Positions 1 through 4,323 of a stretch of 7,087 nt of DNA are shown here, in pieces; positions within the stretch are counted from its first letter, which is position 1; every line of letters starts with the position of its first letter. The stretch spans positions 1 through 7,087 of the forward strand of contig JAKSBO010000416.1 in assembly GCA_022361095.1 (NCBI GenBank), in the 5' to 3' direction. Source of the stretch: Desulfobacterales bacterium. Lineage in GTDB: Bacteria; Desulfobacterota; Desulfobacteria; Desulfobacterales; Desulfobacteraceae. A program made the position numbers and the translations under genes. Below the pieces are notes generated by a model. The model was not told the DNA's origin and did no database searches. It saw nothing but the letters and a program-made list of their open reading frames with translations.

Positions 1-404
1 ATCACCCGGGAAAATCCTGACCGTTCAAGGAATCTGACCTTTTCCGGGGTCCGGTTATCGGTCTGGGTGCTGGCAAATAGAGGGATGGGGGGCAGATCCA
101 TCTCTAAAAGCCCCATATCCTGGATAATCAAGGCATCCACCCCGGCTTGATAGAGTTGTTCAATCAACCCCCTTGCCGGCTCAAGTTCGTGGTCAAAAAG
201 CAGGGTGTTAAACGCCGCATAGACCCGGGCAAAATAGCGGTGGGCATAGGAACACAGCGCCTCAATATCCGCCACACTGTTGCCCGCGGCAGCCCTTGCG
301 CCAAACCGCTCGGGACCGATATACACGGCATCGGCGCCGTGATCAACCGCGGCCTTGCCAAACTCCATATTTTTCGCCGGCGCCAATAGTTCCAGACTGC
401 GCAT
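1..404 (-). CDS. Peptidase U32 family protein, N-terminal part (truncated by window edge)
   Basis: The frame is open from the ATG at 404-402 to the left edge, giving 134 complete codons. The protein starts MRSLELLAPAKNMEFGKAAV and continues with HGADAVYIG (residues 22-30), FNTLLFDHE (65-73), AGVDALIIQD (87-96) and ASTQTDNRTPEKVRFLERSG (111-130). This is the N-terminal barrel pattern of the U32 family: an 'LLAPA' strand, a 'GADAVYxG' strand, 'VDALIxxD', then 'S.Q..N..'. The start is supported by GAGGAG at 415-410, five bases upstream. Characterised U32 proteins (RlhA, TrhP, UbiU/UbiV) act in prephenate- or Fe-S-dependent hydroxylation of rRNA, tRNA or ubiquinone precursors, and older annotations call them collagenase-like proteases. 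The cysteines that would bind an Fe-S cluster lie in the C-terminal part outside the window. I cannot decide the subgroup; the STQTDNRTPEKV stretch resembles long U32 proteins of anaerobes (RlhA-like). It is divergent from the response regulator gene. Confidence 0.85.
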   Translation of the reverse strand, partial: MRSLELLAPAKNMEFGKAAVDHGADAVYIGPERFGARAAAGNSVADIEALCSYAHRYFARVYAAFNTLLFDHELEPARGLIEQLYQAGVDALIIQDMGLLEMDLPPIPLFASTQTDNRTPEKVRFLERSGFSRV

Positions 405-436
405 GTATGCTCCTCATTGTATATTTCAAACTGAGA

Positions 437-466
437 ACAAAACCATTTAATATCTCTTATTGTCAA
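437..466 (-). promoter_or_regulatory. Possible promoter of the U32 gene
   Basis: Read on the minus strand, a perfect TTGACA (-35 consensus) occupies 466-461. The hexamer at the expected distance, TTTTGT at 442-437 with an 18-bp gap, is a poor -10 match. Transcription from here would give a short leader before the GAGGAG ribosome site. The -35 is convincing as sequence, but the promoter call is weak. Confidence 0.25.
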
Positions 467-491
467 TCCTTTCTTCTTAAAAATCGAACAA

Positions 492-510
492 AATGTAAAA
501 AAATTACATT
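492..510. promoter_or_regulatory. Inverted repeat, candidate operator upstream of the response regulator
   Basis: AATGTAA (492-498) and TTACATT (504-510) form a perfect 7-bp inverted repeat around a 5-bp A-only spacer. It lies about 80 bp before the response-regulator start, within the spacer shared with the divergent U32 gene. OmpR-family regulators usually bind paired half-sites near their own promoters, so autoregulation is plausible. It shares the GTAAA core of the CpxR box, but the arms are inverted rather than tandem. It is not followed by a T-tract or a gene end that would make it a terminator. The rest of 405-590 is AT-rich, with several TATA-like hexamers (538-543, 559-566) but no good -35 partner. 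Confidence 0.35.
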
Positions 511-590
511 CAATTAAATAAAATAATCAACTCAGCATATAAAAAAGTCGCAAAATCATATATAAAGAGGAATGAAAGGAAAAAATAATC

Positions 591-1286
591 ATGCCGCAAA
601 CAGTTTTAATCGTAGACGATGATGCAAAGCTCATTGATCTTTTAACCGAATACTTCGGGGAGAACGAATTTATAGCCCATGCCGTCATGCTGGGCGCCGA
701 CGCCCTTGATGCCGTGCGGGATAACCAGCCGGATATTGTTATTCTGGATATCATGCTGCCGGATACCAATGGTTTGGAGGTACTCAAACAGATCCGGGCC
801 AAACATACCATACCGGTCATCATGCTTACGGCCAAAGGCGATGACACGGACAGAATCGTGGGGCTGGAACTGGGGGCGGACGATTATCTGCCCAAACCCT
901 TTAACCCCAGAGAGCTTCTTGCCAGGATCCGGGCCATTCTCCGCCGTCAGGACAGGGGCCTGCCCGATTCAGACACCGAAATTATCCGGGCCGGGGATAT
1001 GGAATTGAACCGATCCACACGCACCTTGATTTTTAAGGGTGAAAACGTCCCCCTGTCCACCACGGAATTCAATGTCCTGGAAGTGCTGATGAAACACCCG
1101 AATACGGTACTCAGCCGGGAACAGATAACAAACATGGCCCAGGGCCGAAGCTTTATGGCTGATGACCGCAGCGTGGACATTCATGTGTCCAAACTCAGGG
1201 GAAAAATCGAAAAAAACCCATCTTCTCCGGTGCGGATCAAAACAATATGGGGCACGGGATACATGTTTATCAATACGGATTCATAA
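591..1286 (+). CDS. OmpR/CpxR-family DNA-binding response regulator
   Basis: This is a 231-residue cytoplasmic response regulator of the usual OmpR-family length. The receiver domain spans about residues 4-116. It has the acidic pair D9/D10, the phosphoacceptor D53 in VILDIMLP, the switch residue T80 and the conserved K102 in DDYLPKPFNPRELLARIRA, a signature typical of OmpR/CpxR/RstA regulators. A linker around 120-130 leads to a winged-helix DNA-binding domain (about 132-229). Its recognition helix is near 192-206 (DRSVDIHVSKLRGKI) and the C-terminal wing carries IWGTGYMF. AAAGGA lies about 10 bases before the ATG, somewhat far but acceptable; other upstream purine runs are further away. The histidine kinase gene begins 36 bp downstream on the same strand, so the pair is very probably co-transcribed. 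The stimulus and regulon are not evident. CpxR or OmpR orthology is possible but unproven, so no symbol is given. Confidence 0.95.
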   Translation: MPQTVLIVDDDAKLIDLLTEYFGENEFIAHAVMLGADALDAVRDNQPDIVILDIMLPDTNGLEVLKQIRAKHTIPVIMLTAKGDDTDRIVGLELGADDYLPKPFNPRELLARIRAILRRQDRGLPDSDTEIIRAGDMELNRSTRTLIFKGENVPLSTTEFNVLEVLMKHPNTVLSREQITNMAQGRSFMADDRSVDIHVSKLRGKIEKNPSSPVRIKTIWGTGYMFINTDS

Positions 1287-1322
1287 TTATAGTATCCAAT
1301 TCATAGCCAAAGCACCCAACCC

Positions 1323-2708
1323 ATGATAATCAAGCGCCTTTACCTGAAAATTCTTTTCGCGTTTCTGGGTATTCTGTTGATCACCATACTGCTGACCACC
1401 GGACTGTTCATGATGACTGCCGGGCGTTCATATAAATCCTGCCTAGAGCGGCAGAATCTGGCCAAGTTTAAAATACTTAAAGTCATGGCGCAAAAGGAGT
1501 TGGATCGGCAGAAAAACCTGCCGGCAGAAAAAAACGCCGATTTTATCGCGCTTTTGAATACCTATACACAAATCTTCGGCATTAAACTCTGGCTGACCGA
1601 ACCCGGTGGCCCTATTATATGGCAGAATTTTGAGGGGCCGGTGAGTTTTCTGTACGGCAAAGACCGCCGGCAGGTCCATCATGACGACGGAATCATAATT
1701 TACCATTATGTGCTTCAATGGCAGGAATACTATGCCGTCATACCCATCAAATACAGAAACCAAGGATTACAAATTCACCTTTTTTTAGACAAAGGGAAGG
1801 CCAAGCATTATAATACGCTGTTTTTCATTGGACTTTTTGTCATCATTTTAACCGCAACCTTGATGCTTGTCCCTATGATTTCGTACATCACCCGCCGGAT
1901 AAACCGGCTGAATCAGTCAGCCCTTGAATTTGCCGGAGGGAATCTGTCTGTGCGGACGGATATCAAAGGAGATGATGAAATTGCCAAATTCGGGGATACA
2001 TTTAACCGGATGGCAGATCGATTGGAGCGGCTGATAATCAACTCAAAAGAATTGACGGCCAACGTATCCCATGAATTACGATCTCCCCTTGCGCGCCTGA
2101 GGGTCTCCAAGGAACTGATCATAGATAAACTGGAGCAGCAAGGCATTACGGATGATGCCGTCATTCGGCTGTTGAACAACATAGAATCAGATATCGGGGA
2201 TCTTGATACCCTGATAGAAGAAGCGCTGGCCCTTTCCAAAATGAACTACCAGGAATCGGCCCTGACACCTGAGACCTTCAGGTTTTCCGAGTTCATCAAA
2301 TCCATGATGGCCCCATACCACCCCCTGTTGAGCAGTAACAACCTGACCCTTGACCTTGACATTAAGGACTTTGGCAAAGCCCGTCAGGATAAGGCATTGA
2401 TCAAATCGGTTTTTTCCAATCTCATGGATAATGCCATAAAGTATTCCCCGCCCGGCACCTGTATCCATGTATGTGCCGGAACCGTTTCCCCCAAGGGCCT
2501 TGAATTCTCAGTCACCAACACCTGTGCCCCGATGCGTCAAGAGGATCTTGACCGCCTGTTCAATCCGTTTTTCCGTATTGCCGGCCAAAAAGCATCGGGG
2601 ACAGGACTTGGGCTGGCCATTGCACAACAACAGATCCAGCGCTGCCAGGGCACCATCCGTGCGGAGCATAACGGCCGGGAAATTTGTCTGGCCGTTTATA
2701 TTCCCTAA
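1323..2708 (+). CDS. Membrane sensor histidine kinase (CpxA/EnvZ-like)
   Basis: This 461-residue kinase is the likely partner of the upstream regulator. A first transmembrane helix (about 9-32) and a second (about 164-187) bracket a periplasmic sensor region of roughly 130 residues with no family I recognise. It contains a HHDD cluster at 119-122. A HAMP linker follows (about 188-240), then the dimerisation and phosphotransfer domain with H250 in ANVSHELRSPLARLR, a CpxA-like H-box. The ATPase domain has the N-box FSNLMDNAIKYS (N366, N370), the F-box FNPFFR (413-418) and the G2 box GTGLGLAI (426-433). The G1 box is odd: where DxGxG is expected the protein reads VTNTCAP (397-403), replacing the Asp by Asn and losing both glycines. 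Some active kinases also carry Asn here, so it is not clearly dead. No Shine-Dalgarno motif is obvious before the ATG, and an in-frame TAG at 1290-1292 rules out a much longer N-terminus. Confidence 0.93.
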   Translation: MIIKRLYLKILFAFLGILLITILLTTGLFMMTAGRSYKSCLERQNLAKFKILKVMAQKELDRQKNLPAEKNADFIALLNTYTQIFGIKLWLTEPGGPIIWQNFEGPVSFLYGKDRRQVHHDDGIIIYHYVLQWQEYYAVIPIKYRNQGLQIHLFLDKGKAKHYNTLFFIGLFVIILTATLMLVPMISYITRRINRLNQSALEFAGGNLSVRTDIKGDDEIAKFGDTFNRMADRLERLIINSKELTANVSHELRSPLARLRVSKELIIDKLEQQGITDDAVIRLLNNIESDIGDLDTLIEEALALSKMNYQESALTPETFRFSEFIKSMMAPYHPLLSSNNLTLDLDIKDFGKARQDKALIKSVFSNLMDNAIKYSPPGTCIHVCAGTVSPKGLEFSVTNTCAPMRQEDLDRLFNPFFRIAGQKASGTGLGLAIAQQQIQRCQGTIRAEHNGREICLAVYIP

Positions 2709-2727
2709 TAGTAAAAAACCAACAGAC

Positions 2728-2798
2728 GGCTAAGTAAAAAACTTAGCCTGCAAGGCATGGGGGGGGCTGGCCAGTCGTGCCTCTGACCGGCCCCCCAT
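2728..2798. terminator. Hairpin pair in convergent spacer, likely bidirectional terminator region
   Basis: Two hairpins lie between the converging kinase and asd genes. The first is a perfect 8-bp stem, GGCTAAGT (2728-2735) with ACTTAGCC (2741-2748), around an A5 loop. The second pairs ATGGGGGG (2757-2764) with CCCCCCAT (2791-2798), extended inward by an imperfect CTGG/CCGG-CAG/CTG stem after a GG bulge. For plus-strand transcripts a T6 run occurs at 2816-2821, 17 bases after the second stem. For asd transcripts a small GCCT/AGGC hairpin (2756-2746) is followed by T6 inside the first hairpin's loop. Neither is a textbook stem plus immediate U-tract, but position and pairing support termination of both genes here. 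Confidence 0.5.
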
Positions 2799-2830
2799 AA
2801 CACAGTAGACGAAGATTTTTTACGACGCCA

Positions 2831-3937
2831 TTAAAGGATTATATTTAAAATTCGCCTCAAAGGTTCAGCCGCGCCCCAGAGCAACTGATCGCCCACGGAA
2901 AATGCGGTGAGAAAATTTTCCCCGATATTCATTTTCCGGATTCTGCCTACGGGCACGCTCAAGGTGCCTGTGACAGACGCAGGCGTCAGATCCCTGATGG
3001 AATCCTCCTTATTGTTGGGGATCACCCGGACCCAGTCATTATTGGCCGACATGGCGGCATGAATCTCGTCTAAAGGAACATCCTTTTTCAACTTGATGGT
3101 AAAGGCTTGGGAATGGCACCGCATGGCGCCGATGCGGATACACTGGCCGTCAATGGGGATGGGATTGTCCGAGCGGCCTAAAATTTTGTTGGTTTCCACA
3201 AACCCTTTCCACTCCTCCCGGGTCTGGCCGTTCTCCATGGCCCGGTCAATCCAGGGAATAAGGCTTGCCCCCAAAGGAACGCCCCAGTTTTCAACAGGAT
3301 AGGTATCGGAACGCAAGGTGCCGGTAACCTTTTGATCAAGATCAAGAATAGCCGAAGCAGGATCATCCAGAATCGGGGCGGCCTGGTCACCAATGGTTCT
3401 CATCTGCGCCACAAGCTCTCTCATGTTTTTGGCACCGGCACCGGAAGCAGCCTGGTAGGTCATGGAGGTCAGCCATTCCACCCAGTCATTTTCAAAAAGC
3501 CCGCCCAGGGCCATCAGCATCAAAGATACCGTGCAGTTGCCGCCGATAAAATTCTTAATTCCCTTGGATATGGCCGTTTCAATGACCGGCATGTTGACCG
3601 GGTCCAGAACAATAATGCTTTGATCATCCATTCTCAAAGTGGATGCCGCATCAATCCAGTACCCCGCCCAGCCGCGCCCGGCCAGTTTGGGACGCACGGC
3701 TTCGGTATAAGACCCGCCCTGGCAGGTGACCACGATATCCATCTCCATCAATGTATCAATATCAAACGCGTCAATGAGTTTTGAAGCCCCCTGCCCCACA
3801 TCAGGGGCAGCCTGTCCGGCCTGGGACGTGGTGAAAAAAACCGGGGTAAATTTTTGAAAATCATTCTGTGCAGACATTCTTTCCATGAGCACGGAACCCA
3901 CCATGCCCCGCCAACCGACCATACCGACTTTTTTCAT
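2831..3937 (-). CDS. asd: Aspartate-semialdehyde dehydrogenase
   Basis: This 368-residue protein closely resembles the E. coli-type Asd (367 residues) along its whole length. It catalyses NADPH-dependent reductive dephosphorylation of L-aspartyl-4-phosphate to L-aspartate-4-semialdehyde in the cytoplasm. This is the branch point to diaminopimelate/lysine, threonine and methionine. The NADP-binding loop is GWRGMVGS (8-15). The nucleophile is C135 in [16 protein letters not shown]268 and H275 lie in the conserved block [20 protein letters not shown], where they match the substrate-binding Arg and general-base His of the family. The C-terminus [15 protein letters not shown] is also typical. The start follows AAGGATAAGGGAAG, which offers a ribosome site. 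All key residues are intact. No other amino-acid gene is adjacent, so it is probably transcribed alone, with a leader of about 200 bases if the promoter proposed here is right. Confidence 0.98.
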   Translation of the reverse strand: MKKVGMVGWRGMVGSVLMERMSAQNDFQKFTPVFFTTSQAGQAAPDVGQGASKLIDAFDIDTLMEMDIVVTCQGGSYTEAVRPKLAGRGWAGYWIDAASTLRMDDQSIIVLDPVNMPVIETAISKGIKNFIGGNCTVSLMLMALGGLFENDWVEWLTSMTYQAASGAGAKNMRELVAQMRTIGDQAAPILDDPASAILDLDQKVTGTLRSDTYPVENWGVPLGASLIPWIDRAMENGQTREEWKGFVETNKILGRSDNPIPIDGQCIRIGAMRCHSQAFTIKLKKDVPLDEIHAAMSANNDWVRVIPNNKEDSIRDLTPASVTGTLSVPVGRIRKMNIGENFLTAFSVGDQLLWGAAEPLRRILNIIL

Positions 3938-3994
3938 CTTCCCTTATCCTTTCTGCTGCAAGTATGTAATTTAAAATTTGAGACTTACTGCATA

Positions 3995-4044
3995 GCCGCT
4001 TTTAAAAAAAAAAGCCAGGGTCAGATAAAAAAACCTGTAAAAAA
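3995..4044 (-). promoter_or_regulatory. T-tract cluster in the asd leader, possible attenuator
   Basis: On the asd strand this stretch gives three T-runs of 6, 7 and 10 bases, each preceded by a short GC-containing segment (ACGGC, ACAGG, CCTGGC). CAGG and CCTG could pair across the middle run, placing the T10 run directly after a weak stem, as in a leaky intrinsic terminator. The GCTTTT...AAAAGC arms around the longest run can also pair with each other, offering an alternative fold. The stems are only 4-6 bp, so this is suggestive only. Confidence 0.25.
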
Positions 4045-4064
4045 GCCGTAAATCCCCGGGAGCA

Positions 4065-4116
4065 GGCGCCATAGCCTTTGCTGAGAACAGCAGAATGCCG
4101 TGCATATCAGGGCGCC
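4065..4116 (-). ncRNA. Candidate structured RNA element in the asd 5' leader
   Basis: GGCGCC at 4065-4070 can pair with GGCGCC at 4111-4116, closing a junction. Inside are a 5-bp hairpin TGCTG/CAGCA (4079-4083 with 4088-4092, loop of 4) and a 4-bp hairpin ATGC/GCAT (4095-4098 with 4102-4105). The GC content contrasts with the AT-rich flanks. It lies about 130-180 bases upstream of the asd start and is followed on that strand by T-tracts. I do not recognise it as a known riboswitch; the lysine riboswitch that can control asd in other bacteria does not match. The strand is assumed from its proximity to asd. Confidence 0.25.
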
Positions 4117-4149
4117 AAAACTTTGTCTTCTTTTTATTTACTCTTTGGA

Positions 4150-4155
4150 ATTATG
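4150..4155 (-). promoter_or_regulatory. Possible -10 box of the asd promoter
   Basis: On the minus strand CATAAT occupies 4155-4150, one mismatch from TATAAT. The upstream TGTTTT at 4179-4174 (18-bp gap) is a poor -35. If used, the asd transcript would start near 4143 and include the GC-rich foldable element and the T-tracts. Confidence 0.25.
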
Positions 4156-4164
4156 TGATATAAT
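4156..4164 (+). promoter_or_regulatory. Extended -10 promoter candidate for the GH13 gene
   Basis: TGATATAAT is a perfect extended -10 element (TG, one base, TATAAT). No good -35 lies 16-18 bp upstream, which is tolerated in extended -10 promoters. Transcription would begin near 4171 and leave a leader of about 150 bases. Confidence 0.4.
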
Positions 4165-4323
4165 TTAACTTAAAAAACAGCCATGGGCATACCTTCTCTA
4201 TCATCATTCACGCTCACAGCCCACAGCAATATTTAAAAAGCTCTGTACAGGTTACGCAGACGTTAATTATAAAATCCCAAGTGTATCCTAAATTTTTTAA
4301 GCCCAACTTGTTAAGGTAGGACT

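Larger units (their letters stand above)
4149..4165. promoter_or_regulatory. Palindrome overlapping divergent promoters, candidate operator
   Basis: AATTAT (4149-4154) and ATAATT (4160-4165) are a perfect 6-bp inverted repeat with a GTGAT spacer. The repeat overlaps the candidate -10 boxes for both the GH13 gene and asd, so a bound protein could affect both. It includes TGTGA, one half of a CRP-type site, but the second half (TCACA) is absent at the required distance. Confidence 0.3.
3938..4323. other. Divergent intergenic region between asd and the GH13 gene
   Basis: This spacer holds no convincing protein gene. Reading from asd outward it contains the asd ribosome site (3938-3952), a run of A-tracts that are T-tracts on the asd strand (about 4003-4044), a GC-rich foldable element (4065-4116), an AT-rich stretch with a palindrome and candidate -10 boxes for both directions (4149-4165), and about 150 bp of AT-rich leader before the GH13 gene. 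The ribosome site AAGGTAGGA (4313-4321) precedes that ATG. The length and asymmetry suggest regulation at the RNA level on the asd side. Confidence 0.6.

Noticed and set aside
164..466. A 100-codon minus-strand frame starting upstream of the U32 start
   Set aside because: It is out of frame with the U32 protein, whose conserved N-terminus and GAGGAG ribosome site clearly define the real gene.
1279..1305. Direct repeat ATTCATA, twice with a 20-bp period, around the end of the regulator gene
   Set aside because: Seven bases of AT-rich sequence recurring once is expected by chance, and no site or duplication is otherwise indicated.
3332..3784. A 150-codon plus-strand open frame within asd
   Set aside because: It lies antisense to the well-conserved core of Asd, including the catalytic-cysteine region, and encodes nothing recognisable.
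4077..4116. TPP-riboswitch-like words on the plus strand (CTGAGA, then AATGCCG)
   Set aside because: In a TPP riboswitch a GAACCTGATC-like segment and further pairing lie between these words. Here they are only a few bases apart and that segment is missing.
4183..4236. A 17-codon open frame (MGIPSLSS...) in the GH13 gene leader
   Set aside because: It has no ribosome site and no run of regulatory codons, so a leader peptide is not supported.
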